Assembly: GCA_003008705.1 (NCBI GenBank)
Contig: PDUO01000012.1
Span: forward strand, 634,870 to 698,869
Reading direction: 5' to 3'
DNA: 64,000 nt
From: Pezicula radicicola
Taxonomy: Eukaryota; Ascomycota; Leotiomycetes; Helotiales; Dermateaceae
The position numbers and the translations under genes were made by a program. Below the pieces are notes generated by a model, which was not told the origin of the DNA, did no database searches, and saw only the letters and a program-made list of their open reading frames with translations. Shown here piece after piece: positions 32,012-43,419 of this stretch. Positions within the stretch are counted from its first letter, which is position 1. Each line of letters starts with the position of its first letter.

Positions 32012-32576
32012 CTATCGGGTTGTTGAGGCTTGGATGTAGAATTTGTGATAACAAGACAGAATGTCTATAAAATCTCATACGACTTAACAATCGAACTTAG
32101 TGTCATAAGGTATTAAATCGCGAACAGAGTTAGTACATAATGTGAAAGCAAGAGAGAGGCAGTTTATATAAGAATTATCTAGGAAGTAAATACAACGAAC
32201 ATCAGAACAAAACGAGGTGAGATGACGCTCTAAGAATTTTAGTACAAACCTAGTAGCGTTAGCTCTTATTTTTGGTCTTACTCGCATAATCTCACTCCCC
32301 TTTTTTGCATCGCATAATCCTAGTTAGCCTTCGCATCGTATCCCTTCCCTTGTATTAGCCACTCGACCAAGGATTTGATACTCTGCTCGTCTACCACCGC
32401 TTAACGCGTCATGAAGGTAAACACAGGAAGTGTATTAGTTAGAACTGCATTGTTTGATCGATAGCTTAATGCACGTCCCTATGGCCCGAGTGTTGGCTAA
32501 TATACAAGGGAAGGGATAATCTTACTAGCCTTTGCAGATTTATTCCTCTCATCATTGACTAGATCCCGAAGTCAGT
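32012..32576. other. Upstream region of the methyltransferase
   Basis: AT-rich, no supported gene or repeat. Confidence 0.45.
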
Positions 32577-33060
32577 ACAGTAGAACCTGGTTATATCGGA
32601 ATTGGACATATCGGAATACTGGCTATATCCGATTCCGATAATTTTCCTGGTTTTTTTTTCTGGTGTACTCCGATATAGAGAGGTTTGCCTTGTATTACTC
32701 TGAATAGCTCTGAATAGCCTTAAAATCGATATGAGTTGGTTGAATTTCCCTGCCTTACGCCGGTCAAAAACACCACCTCCTACCTCTATATCTGTACGAA
32801 AGCGGCCTCATCTTGATGACCCTATATCGCCTCCGCCGCTAAGGAAGCCTAGCAACCGTGGCTCTCATAATACAGCAACAAATGAGCAAAAGAAAGCTCT
32901 TTAATGGTAGTTTCGTACGAATTCGGGAGATAAAAGGAAGTAGGAAGATGCTATGGTTTGGTAAAAATCCCAGTATAGATACGACATCAAGAGATCTGCA
33001 CTATCTGATTATCTGTTAGCTAGGGGAGTGAACCATCTGCTTTTTCGAAATGCCGATTCC
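32577..33060 (+). mobile_element. Degenerate pogo/Fot1-type DNA transposon, 5' part
   Basis: It starts with TACAGTAGAACCTGGTTATA, very close to the CAGTAGAACCTCG termini of pogo/Tigger/Fot1 elements with a TA target site. A sub-terminal inverted copy (ACTCCGATATAGAGAGGTT) follows. Downstream a frame reads RPHLDDPISPPPLRKPSNRG and, past stops, FRTNSGDKRK, AMVW, YDIKRSALSDYL, which resembles the N-terminal helix-turn-helix DNA-binding part of these transposases. Several stops make it inactive. The 3' end was not found. Confidence 0.55.
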
Positions 33061-34779
33061 CGGGGCAGAACGGTTCTCAGTGAATATTTATCGCAGAGTT
33101 GGCATGCATGCGAAGTTGTTTGTTGACTTGGGAGTGCAGCGTGGATCGAGGCTAGTGCTCATATCGACTCAGCTTAACAGCAGCCTCGCAGCAATAGTGG
33201 CATCGTTGTGCATCGCTCCAAGCGCGCAAAACCAGCCAATCACTGGCCAGCCACTGTAGGGCTGTCTAGGCCATTCAACGCTCATGCGCGATTAAGCCAT
33301 GACTTCTTTTTGTCACTGATGGTGCATCTCGATTAATCGTCGGTTAGTGTTAGATCCCGTCCCTTATCATCTAGACTACGCGGCTGCTCTCACTCTACAG
33401 TAGAGCGCGTAGAGTATCTTACAAGTAGTACAGTACGAGTATATAAGGGAGCAAAAAGAGGATTATACAATTCGAGGAGCCAGAAAACCCAACTTGACTC
33501 TAAGTATCTAGGGGAAGCAAAAAGTATATGACATAAGTGAAGAAGCTGCTTTCGGTCAGCCGAGTAGGTGGGTGTCAAGCTGGTTTCGTGCAGTAGATGC
33601 ATAAAGTGTATAATAAAATTAATCTTAAGGAGCTAGGAATTATTTGCTTCTTAGGAAGAAGTGTTACCCCGCGAGGGCGTGTTAGGCGAGAAATTAGAGT
33701 TCCTTAGTTCCTTAGCAATTTCTTGGACAAATCTTAGCATAAAAAAATTCATATTTCGGGCAAATAGGCGACGCATTTAAGCGAGGCAATTAAGTAAGGC
33801 AATTGCAAGTGCCTATAAAATTCGATTCCGGAGCCTATATTAGTTCCTATTGCAATGCCCATATAATTAGGCTAAGAAAGTTCATTTCCCAGCAACAATT
33901 CCCCCCAGGAAACAATCTTCTTTCAGTCGTACCTCCTTCTAAGAAGCATAAAGAGTTTAGCAATGTTTCTATATCTCGTTAAACCCCTAGCTAAGTAAAT
34001 TTCTGGTCCAATATTAAGTATTTGAAGATTATAAAATGAAGCAAGAGGAGAAGATTATAGAAAAGAGAACCCGAAAGATTAGTAGAAAGAGAGATTTAGT
34101 AGGTTGAAGAAAAATAAATACCTTGGAAAGCAGAACTCCAAAGAATACGGATATGCTTAAGAGGGTAGAAGAGGGACATAGAATCCAAAAATAAGAACTG
34201 AGTTTTGCGTGTTGTTAAATATGCGCATCTGAAGGTAGCTTGTTGGTCGCAGTTTGTTTATTTAATGTGTTTTCGACTAGCGCCAAGAGATGTAGGGACC
34301 AAATTCTTAATAGTTCCTGCCGGTTAGAATTTTTAATCCTGTGTATATCGCGAACATGTCATCCAGGGCCGTTTATTACCTGCTATATGACCTTTAGGCA
34401 GGCAGATGTTCAAAGATGGTAAGAATATAATCTCAAATTGATGAGATGGCGTCTCTGGATCTAGGCAAAGAATCGGAGCCGAATATTCTAAAGACCTCAG
34501 ACGTAGACAAATTCTAGCATTGTCGTTCCATTTGCCTAGTTTATAGCTAGTGATAAAAATTCGAAATTCGGTAAGGCAAGACCGTTTTGTGGAATTTGTA
34601 GTGAGGCTTGAAGCGGCTAGGGAAATAAGTCAAAGGTAGAGATTGGCAGTTTGGAGGTCTTGAAGCGGAATAGATACTAGTGCATTCCAGAGATGTCGCT
34701 ACAGTGGTGTTGCACAGTGGAGGGAAACAGTACGGAAGCGCTACTAGATACGGCTAGTAAACTACACTAACTAATCCAG
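33061..34779. other. Decayed repeat-like DNA
   Basis: No gene could be supported. Composition is AT-rich with scattered stops in all frames. 33050-33260 is less AT-rich but gives no recognisable protein. Confidence 0.45.
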
Positions 34780-35110
34780 AAACACGCAACAGGATAGGCC
34801 CACGAGTAAACATAATACTCGCAAGAGATTTCAATCGGCATAATCAGCTATAGAAGGGATGACCCCTTTCTAGAAAGGCAGGGAGAATCCAATCTAATTA
34901 TTAATCATACTAACTGTATTATCATACATGGTCTATATAATATATAGAAGGAGCCCTTATTCAGAAGGGTGTACACTTAGTTTCTGCATAAATAGACCTT
35001 CTAGACAGTATCATAAGGACACCGACTACTCTCTATCGCTACACAACTGTAACACTCTGCCAATACCCCGATCTCGTGACCTAGTATTCTTGATCATAGT
35101 AGAAGACCGT
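34780..35110 (+). mobile_element. Possible LINE endonuclease-domain relic
   Basis: A frame with VNIILARDFNRHNQL resembles the conserved GDFNxHHPLW motif of the APE-type endonuclease of fungal LINEs. Further on come ALIQKGVHLVSA and IDLLDSIIR, matching the region before the second catalytic motif. Many TAG/TAA/TGA codons interrupt it. The link to the LINE ORF1 relic at 30650-31060 is inferred only. Confidence 0.4.
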
Positions 35111-35722
35111 AAGCGCGAGGTTCTAGAGTCTTAGGCCCGTCTAATTTATTGCTCAGATAAGGTATATTCCGTCGAGGCAAAATTTATACTAAGGCTACAC
35201 CTAGTTTAGTTCAAAATCTAAGTTGTTTCTCTTTATAGCTAGAATCCCATCTAGAAACAAAAGGCTAATACAAAGTCATCTGTGGCTTGGCTTAGGACTA
35301 GCGTAGCACCGATACTAAAGCGTACGCAAACAGTAGATGTCCATCTTTGGAGGCACTTTCGCGGGCCGGGTTGCTCCGCCAACTTATTAACAACGAGAAG
35401 GCTAAAACCGTAAATATTTCTGTCGGGTAGTAGCCCGAAATGGAAATATGAAAGTTCTAGAACCAACATGGCTACTTCACTGCCCCCACTATTCCAACGT
35501 CAGGTCGTTTCCGCATTCCAAGGGAAACTTAACTATCTGATATATCTTTTAGTATATCACTACCTTTCGTTACGCTTTCACATGATATAGTCATTCCTTA
35601 CTATATAGGCCACTCCGTGGCCATCACTCGGTATATCTGCCATTTGCACCCTTTATTTAAGCCCCAAACCTCAACAGAAACTCCCTAGTAGACCAAGCGC
35701 TACATTCATTCTAATCCTTACA
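35111..35722. other. Region upstream of the broken rhodopsin-domain gene
   Basis: No gene supported. Mixed AT-rich sequence that may include more LINE-derived DNA. Confidence 0.4.
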
Positions 35723-37050
35723 ATGTCAACACCATTTCCTATCATGGATACATCGCGGAAGTCTCGAGGTGCTCAAATTATTGGTATTGCTGTGGCGTTC
35801 TCAGCCTTAGTACTCTTATTGTCGCCCTAAGGATATACGTCAGAGTTCGAGTTCTTAATACTCGAATTCTCAATGTTTGAATTCTCAAAGCACTCCACTT
35901 AGATGATATATTCATTATAGCAGCTTTGGTAAGCCTTGTTGTATTGCCGGAATTTAATTGACAGAAATTCTAGCAGCTAACAGAAATCGCAATAGATATT
36001 TGGCTGTGCCCAGACTGTCGCAATGTGTGTAGGTGAGTGTAGAGCTCTTTTCTCCTATGCCCAAGATCTAGTAGTACTAGAAAGTTGTTGACATTGACCT
36101 AGGAGCTCATTTCGGACTCGGGAGCCATATCGCAACTCTATCACTGTCCGCCATTACTCGTGCCAATATAGTATTTCTCATCATAAACAACACGGACTTG
36201 AAAGATAGATAGCTAATTATATTTTTCTAGTGCAAATGGATTTATATCTGTATCTACATTACAGCAATCTTCCTAGCGAAGATATCTGTTCTGCTCACCT
36301 ATATCAAACTTTTCCCACTTACGAGAGCCCAAACAGCCTCATACATTACTATGGCTTTGGTTATAATATGTTTCCTTTTTAACGAGATCACCGACATCCA
36401 TTCTATCTTCGCCTGCAACGCTATTTCACCTGTCTGGAATCCGTCTTCGCTACATAACTGCAAACACCCTCTTCGGATTGGGATTGCCGGAGCATCATTA
36501 AATATGATTACAGATCTGATAGTCTTCATTATTCCAATACCAGTTCTATTAAAGCTCCATCTTCCTTTAAGACAGAGGATAACACTGGTGTTTATATTTG
36601 CTTTAGGCGGCCTGTATGTAAATTACTCTTCTATTGTTTCGTTTACTGACTAATTCATTGACACAGGGTCCTTGTCGCCAGCGCTCTTCGGTTTCCATTT
36701 CTTCTAACGGTCCTCAAGTCTACTGATCCAACCTGTGTGTGATATCCTACTTCTTAATTAGTAGAATTAGTGATTCAGGCTGACATCTCGGCTTCCTAGG
36801 GAATGAGGTCGAAGCTGCATCTTTGTCAAGCATTGAGGTCCACGTCGCAATCATATGTCCATCATTACCACCACTACGAGCACTACTTGGAAGCCTATTT
36901 CCCTCTCGCTCGTCTTCCAAGAACTCTCGATCTAAGACAGGAGACAGTAGCCTGCCCACCATCCACCCAGATAACCCGCAGGAGAAGACGCCACAGGTTA
37001 TAATTGGTCAAGACGAGCATCGAGACCTGCAAGACGTCGTTCTAGAGTAG
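35723..37050 (+). pseudogene. Rhodopsin-domain (PTH11-like) membrane protein, broken in exon 1
   Basis: ATG 35723 opens MSTPFPIMDTSRKSRGAQ and a first helix, then the frame shifts near 35810 before TLIVALRIYVRVRVL. A 15-bp unit (TCGAATTCTCAATGT type) is repeated three times at 35848-35892, and its third copy begins with TGA (35878-35880). Beyond it the gene is sound: ALHLDDIFIIAAL, then CAQTVAMCVGAHFGLGSHIA after an intron, CKWIYICIYITAIFLAKISV, FACNAISPVW and DLIVFIIPIPVLLKLHLPLR. The tail contains IEVHVAIICPSLPPLRALLG and ends at 37050. These are family hallmarks. Two independent defects in exon 1 argue for a recent pseudogene, though a downstream start or an assembly error at the repeat is possible. 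Confidence 0.75.
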
Positions 37051-37140
37051 ACGCCACTTGCGAATCTCATATAGAAGAGCATCGGAAGGCTGTCACATAA
37101 TAATAGAACTGAAGAAATAGCAACTGCTTCCTCTGTATCC

Positions 37141-37823
37141 TTACATAAAGACTAATATAATAATTGTCAAAAGCGCCATAACACCAGCATAAACGAGAGC
37201 CCCCATAAACTGATTACTTACATCTCCCTTCTCTATTCCAATAATTGGCCGGACACCTTGGATCTTCGATTGCATGAGATACAGAGTGGCAGTAGGTATG
37301 ATAAATGGGACACAAAATAACAAAGAAAATAAACAGACCTCCAATCTCGGTAAGAAAGTCGCAAAAAAAGCAGTTTGTATATCAAATAGACAAATACGCC
37401 GGCCATAACAACCAACAATCTTAGTCCCAAAATCAAAGAGTCTTCGATCTTAGTAGGTGTGATTTTCGCCAAAATCCTCTCAAGAGGCTGAAGAGACTGA
37501 ACTTCGTCACTAACGAAGCTTGTGACAGCTTCTGGTATTATATTAGAAATATTTAATGGCAAGTCGTTCCATTTGGTATACTTGCTAAATCCAATACAAA
37601 ATTGCTTAGTACTAAGCGAGCAATTCCTGGAAAGCATTGCTTTAATCGCGGCTGTTTCAGCAGCGCCTGCGGCACTCTGAATCTCGCTGCTAGCAGTGGG
37701 CATGGCTGTGGTAAGGAATCTTGCTGCGCTTTGAACTTCGGTTTGAAATGGCTGGAGTAGGCTGCCTACTGGGGTAGTTTGGGGGGCCTCTTGATGGTTA
37801 AAAGATCGTCTCGTCTCCTCCAT
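37141..37823 (-). CDS. Small helical protein with C-terminal membrane segments, unknown family
   Basis: Exons (minus) 37823-37398 and 37338-37141 join in phase 0 to 207 residues. The intron (GTATTT...TTGGAG) is needed because reading through it puts the membrane segment out of frame. The N-terminal half is helical with alternating Ala/Gln/Ser (FQTEVQSAARFLTTA, SAAGAAETAAIKAML), then a Cys-containing segment RNCSLSTKQFCIGFS and LPLNISNIIPEAV. Two or three hydrophobic helices follow (LILGLRLLVVMAG with VCLFSLLFCVPFIIPTATL, and ALVYAGVMALLTIIILVFM). No signal peptide or catalytic motif is visible. I recognise no characterised family. Confidence 0.65.
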
Positions 37824-37949
37824 GAAAATCCATCACCATTCCTCATCAATATTACCATTACCACCAACACCTTGGAGAGCTACTAGACATACCGTCCTGT
37901 GCTACCCTTCCCTTCCAAATTCGCGTGAGCGGGTTCGGACCACGACATT

Positions 37950-39040
37950 ACCAGCAGCGATGAATGGTATCAGGTAGTTAACGATAACGTCTCTGACAAT
38001 CTTTTCGATTTTCTCTTTGATTCAAATACCAATTTAAACGACTTTTCCAGCGGTTACGAGTACTCCCCAGAGCTTTTGGTTCCAATATCGATTATTCGTC
38101 TCCGTCTTTCTACGCGCAATTAGGATCCAACGACACGCTCCTCCCTTAGACTATTAACCCTCACCGGCTTTTGGAATCAACCTCCTGTACATGGCCATCT
38201 GCAAATCCTCGATTATTCCAGAATTCGGCTCTGCTACTCGTACTTCATTTTGAGCATAAATTTGCTGCAAATGCCCCATCTGCTTCAGGTTTTGCGTTAA
38301 GGTCCCCAACACTCCTTACTCCGGTCGTGCTTGGTAGTAATCAAGCTCATCTTTATTGGACTCCAACCGGAGAGTCAGCCATCTTACCAAACCAAATTCC
38401 TTTGGTGGGGCAGGCAAATGTGGATAACCTTAGCTGCAACATTCCTAATCCAGCAGAATTATTCTCGCTAAACGATATGGTGTTATACCCGCACTTGGAA
38501 GAAACTCCAATCACGAGCAAGCCTAGTTGTCCTAATGAGAACCCAGGAATGTTACCATCTGTCACCAGCTTCACAAAGCCTCAACGTATTCATAGGTGTT
38601 CTTGGTCTGATTGTGGGGAAACATTCACCTCTTCCAAGATGCTCCAGTTTATCTAAATGCACCTGCACAAAAGTGATGGCTGGCACCTTTTTGTGCCGCT
38701 GGAAATCCTGTACCGAAGCCGGGCAGCCTATCTCTCACCTCAAGTAAGTTTCATTGCTTTATTCTCAAACAGCTGAATATTTATACGGGATGTAGCAAGC
38801 CCCTGCAAATTCATACCAAGCCTTTTGCATGCTCCGATTCCGCGTGTGGCTTTCTCTCAGCCACTACCAGGGATATTAGGCGGCATGCAAAAACACACAG
38901 AATTGAGTTCGGTGATATAGCATACTACTGTCCTGTAGGTGACTGCGAATATAAGGACCCTAAGCAAAAGTCACAAATACAACAAATCAAAGAAAATCGA
39001 CTTGATCAACCCAGGAATGTCATTGGCGTTATGTCCCGGC
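37950..39040 (+). pseudogene. C2H2 zinc-finger protein gene, degenerate
   Basis: The frame begins DEWYQVVNDNVSDNLFDF, shifts near 38095 to DYSSPSFYAQLGSNDTLLP, meets TAG (38149-38151, Gln-compatible) and continues as a Ser/Pro-rich region. Finger 1 begins CSWSDCGETF, the frame breaks again near 38655, and finger 2 starts FLCRWKSC. After a probable intron, finger 3 is FACSDSACGFLSATTRDI with H-x3-H in RRHAKTH, and finger 4 begins YYCPVGDCEY. The 3' end runs into the inverted repeat at 39051-39174. The ancestor was likely a sequence-specific regulator. Two frameshifts and a nonsense codon make this copy nonfunctional. Confidence 0.7.
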
Positions 39041-39050
39041 TAATGATAAC

Positions 39051-39174
39051 CAGCATCCTACGAGGCCAAAGTATTTAGTCTCGAGCATGGTCCAAGCATT
39101 TCTTCACCCAAATCAACACATTCCGAAAGGTTTGGACTAGACTCGAGATCAAAAATTTGACCTCCTAGGATGCT
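39051..39174. repeat. 124-bp inverted repeat (CAGCATCCTA ends)
   Basis: The left arm CAGCATCCTACGAGGCCAAA to TCTCGAG and the right arm CTCGAGATCAAAAATTTGAC to GGATGCTG are reverse complements over about 35 bp with a few mismatches. The size suits a small MITE. It truncates or abuts the broken zinc-finger gene. Confidence 0.65.
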
Positions 39175-39243
39175 GACTATCAATTGAGCTTGGAACAACC
39201 ACACAACTACAGGAGGATTAGGTTTTATATGTTTTCCTTTATA

Positions 39244-39358
39244 CCGTACCCTCTCAGACGTAAGCTAATGCCAATTGTGACTTTTTCGCACCAGAATTGA
39301 CAGTCACGAATGTCTGCGATTAGACCATTGGCATTAGCTCACGTCTGAGAGGGTACGG
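39244..39358. mobile_element. 115-bp MITE with about 38-bp TIRs and TA target site
   Basis: Left CCGTACCCTCTCAGACGTAA and right TCTGAGAGGGTACGG arms match over more than 30 bp with one or two differences, flanked by TA (39242-39243 and 39359-39360). The terminal CCGTAC is shared with the MITE at 18480, suggesting a common transposase. Confidence 0.82.
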
Positions 39359-40604
39359 TATTCCCCCCAATCAATATCAAGGTCATATGGCTTTTTAGTC
39401 AAAAGGCGCACTGGGAGCTTACCTTAGTAGTCCAGTTCACAACGCGGTAGTTCCTGGTAATGGTAAGCCAACCTTCACTAAGAACTCATTTGCTTGTACT
39501 CACAAATTTAGGTACTGCCCTCCCACTCTCGTTCTGTTAAAAGCGACCCTACATGAAGAGCTAACCTGGGGTTGACAACTTACTGTACTGCACTACTGTA
39601 TCAAGCTAGCTTTTCTCCTTTGCATCTGCTGCAACTTGCTCCTCCTATAGGGATCCGATATCCTAGGAATCCCGACTCAAAAAGAAATACAGTAGTGCTG
39701 AGGTTGATGTTTTATACTTACCACTTTTATAGGGTAGGTAGGGTCAGTTATACTAACCATAAGGAATGTTATAAGGGCAGTAAATGTAAAACGTTGGCCT
39801 GAGCACTATTATATTTCTTTTCGAGGCGGAATTCTTAGGGTATCGAATCCCTATAGGAAGGATCAAGTAGGAGTAGATGTGTAAAGTGTTAGGGGTAGGA
39901 TTTCATAAGTAACATATTATACTGTAATCTTCAACTAAGTGTTGTTACACCAAATAAAATACCATTCATTGCTCAAGCCTTCGCCCGAGGCGACCGATTA
40001 AAGTTATGTCCTTGAATTACACATTTGCTACCACAAAAACTGTCTAACAAGTCTTTTCTGAGACATCTATTGTATTAGGTCTTGCAAAGATCACGTAACT
40101 TGCTTTGCCTAAACTTATTGTTTCAGAAACGGATTTATAAATGGAGCATTGTCGGGACACTTCGAATTCCTTAAGCACATCAGAAAGTAGTCCTTGACAT
40201 ACCAACTTAATTAGAAGCAGACTGTTTCCTGTGATCATTCTAAGTAAATAAGAATGATATTTTGTTGAATTCAGTGAATATATGGGAATAGTCATGTGAT
40301 TGCCCACTATAAGTAGGCTCTTCTCCCATACACTAGCTTCCACACAGAACACAGAACACAGAACACAATACAACCACATTGCCACCCACATATTGTTGCT
40401 GTCCAAATAGCCTTCCCATTCAATATATTTTTTCCCTTTTGCGCTATTAAGATCATAAATATAAGTATAGTGTAGAACAACACAGGTCTCAAAACAGGCT
40501 CGCTACTTAGCGAGGAAGTAACAACTGCACAACTTTACGCACAACAAACAAGCATAAGCATGCCCAGTCCAACAAGCGTACAATATCCTTCACCATCACC
40601 ATTA
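39359..40604. other. Intergenic region with small repeats
   Basis: No supported gene. Contains a short ACAGAAC tandem repeat at about 40340-40370. Confidence 0.45.
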
Positions 40605-42398
40605 CTAAATCCCTTTCCCCCGACTACTCTCTAAAAGTTCACTAAAACTCGGCGTCCCCAACTCAGTAACAGGATCCCAACCCACAACAGCATTCCATCC
40701 AGCCCCACTAACATTAGCCCCAGGATAACTACTCCCACACCCCTCACTCCTCCCCCCAACCCCATACAACCAAGGATTCAGAAAACCAAGAGGCCGTCGA
40801 CCTCTACTAATCCGATCTGAATTAATCAAAGAGATAACACTAGCGAGGGTGGGTGTAGAACAAGAAGTGCCAACTTCATATCGATGACCACCCCAATAAA
40901 TAATAGAGACATTTGTCCCTTGGGCTGAAATATCTGGATATGCACGACCTGACGCATTGAAATAAGGTGCCCATTGTGTACCATATTTCTCAAGATATTT
41001 TGACACAACTGTATCTTGATATTCTAGCCTAGCAAAGTAATTTGAAAAACCGCCACCGGAGAAATAGGCGCCTTGTTCGGGTTCTATATATTGAGTAGCT
41101 CCTACAGCTGTAACCCAGGGACAAGAAGCTGGGAAAGCTGGGATGAATCGTGTGGTATTTTTCTCATCGTTGGAGATACAAGCTTCGCCTGGTCCGTAGT
41201 CGCCTGTTGCGAAGAGGCAGGAGACACCGCGGGCGGCTAGTTGCGCGAAGAGGTTGCAGACTGTTCTGGCGTAGGAGAGGGGGACGGTTTGTTTGTTGTC
41301 GGCGTAGGAGGTACTGACTACTTGAAGCATCATGCTATCATTAAGGCTTAACATGTAAGTCAGCCATTCGAGATAGGGTTCGCTGTTATCGGATGTCGTC
41401 TGAACATCATATTGGATTGGAGGACGGCCGGCTGTTTTAGTAGGATACTTGGGTGGGATAATTTAGGGCGATGCCATATTGGAGATCGATTGCTGATTCT
41501 ACTGTGTCTTTGCCCCAGTATTGTGTATTGAGACCACCATTTACAGAGTAGAAATCGTAGGAGGTTCCATTAGCGCTGGGGTCTTAGATACCAATAAAAT
41601 CTGCTAGATCGTCATCTCGGACGTATTCTTCGAGATAGCCAGCTACTGCGAACTTCTTTCCATTGGTCTTCGAGGAGTGAAAATCTTGGAAGCCGTATAA
41701 TGCCTTTATACAGTCAGGTGTAACGGTGGTGTTACAGTCAGCAACTTCAAGTCCTCTAGGAGAGCCTTTGCTGTACTCGAAATGCCGTCGCTGATTCCGC
41801 GCAGGGGCTCTCTTGCGGTCAGAATGAGTAGGTTTCATAGAGTTCGTTCCTGGAAAATAAGTCGTGGGATAGACCATATCGATGTGATCATGAAGTGCGA
41901 TCGGAAGCCCATATTTTAAAGTCTGAAGTACGGTCTTGCTCGTCGCCACATTCTCAAAGTACTCAAACTTGGTGTCAAGTAAAGATTCCACCTCTACCAC
42001 ATAGCGTTGACATGCACCCAATCACGATTCATCCAAGATTGACTGTCTAAACCATGGGAAGCAAACCAAGTTCTAACCAATGCCGAAGTCTCATCTGCTG
42101 GTCGAAGCAGAGAATTGATCGCTTGTTGATCCATATGCTGGCCATAAGAAGGATGACCTGGCGTGCTTATAGCATACACCCTCTGCTCAAATTCGGCAAC
42201 ATTCTGTTGCTTCAAATGGAAGCGAATATTAAGCCTATTGTCTGGATCCACGACTGCATTAGTCTGCTTCCAACCTTCTGGGATCGCTGCCACGATTTCG
42301 AATTCTTTATATACAGTATCCGCTTGGTGCGAGAAGACCGCCTTTACAAACATCAAGATAACGACTAGAAAGGGTAGAAAGGGTTGAAAATTGAACAT
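40605..42398 (-). pseudogene. Sedolisin (S53 serine-carboxyl peptidase), broken in three places
   Basis: ATG 42398 opens a signal peptide (FLPFLVVILMFVKAVFS) and the S53 prodomain (WKQTNAVVDPDNRLNIRF, YGQHMDQQAINSLLRP). The frame shifts by one base near 42000 just before VVEVESLLDTKFEYF. TAA at 41586-41584 interrupts ADFIGI, and a second shift near 41437 falls before TAGRPPIQYD. Catalytic features remain readable: Glu and Asp in TVESAIDLQYGIAL, the Asp region GVSCLFATGDYGPGE, and the serine motif YEVGTSCSTPTLASV. The C-terminus GWDPVTELGTP is complete. Intact family members are secreted acid tripeptidyl peptidases. No intron explains the breaks, so this is a pseudogene unless the sequence has errors. 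A MITE sits about 200 bases upstream of the start. Confidence 0.8.
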
Positions 42399-42596
42399 GA
42401 TTGCGAAGAACAATTTGCTGCCTTCAATTTGAACAGGTTACAACTAGTATAAGGTATGTTCGTTCATATAGTCCTTGATCGCTAGAACGAGTTTCTGCTT
42501 TACATGTTCTTACAAACACCCCACTCATAGACGACAATATATGTTATCGTGAACTGAAAAATATTCATTCTAGGAAGATGCAATATACGTTAAAAG

Positions 42597-42806
42597 TTGG
42601 GGTCCTGATACGCGTACAATGCCAAAATTGATATTTGAACAATGCCACGAGAATTCTGCTAGTAGTTTTTCGATTTGGGTAACTCACTTCGTTACTACTA
42701 TAGATAACTTACTTGAATTAGATACCTAACAGGGCGGTGAGCACGAAGCGTTACTACATGTGTCAAATATCAATCGTAGTATTGTATATATATCAGGACC
42801 CAAAGT
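42597..42806. mobile_element. About 210-bp TIR element upstream of the sedolisin gene
   Basis: The left end (GGGGTCCTGATACGCGTACA ... TTGATATTTGA) and the right end (TCAAATATCAA ... TATCAGGACCC) are inverted copies of about 50 bp. The interior contains GTAACTCACTTCG and AACTTACTTGAATTA, the same motif seen in other repeats. A related copy lies at 48056-48254. Confidence 0.72.
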
Positions 42807-43419
42807 TGAGGTAGAATAAGATAAGCTCCCCCCCAAGAATGTGGCCAAAGATCCACTCGGCCCGCATGTGCGCCCCGTACAGGAAGGTCATTCAAGTATG
42901 ATAAAGTGTCTTGATAAGCTTGACCTTGTCTTCTTTTCGTTATCAGTGCTACGGATATAAGAAAACGGTGTCCGGGGTGATCTGAGAATTAAACAGGTGA
43001 GAAATGTGTAGAGCTGCTGAAATTCAGAGTCATTGTTCCCTGGAATGGAGGAAGTGAAATATTCCGTAGCCATAAGTACCCATCGCATCGAGCCGAAAGT
43101 ACTGATAAGCAACTATCAGCTAATTTTGAATGGGGATTCGAAACGTCCTACAGTTGTTCACAACATTGACTGGCTGAAGCCAAATCAGCCACCGAGAATA
43201 GTTTATTAGCAGGGTCAAGTGTAACTCGACCCTTAACGGTGCTGCAGATCCTAAATTACAACCCATACACGGTAGACCTCAAGACGTCAGTGTAATACCC
43301 CAAGTCCCACAACGCCAAAATCAACACTCCTCGAACAGAATATTAAATAACCCTCAACCAATGGAAAGCCTCCGGTAAAAAGAACCTACACCTCCGATGG
43401 AAGAATTAATCGCCATACA
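42807..43419. other. Intergenic region
   Basis: Nothing recognised apart from the 3' region of MTC6. Confidence 0.5.
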
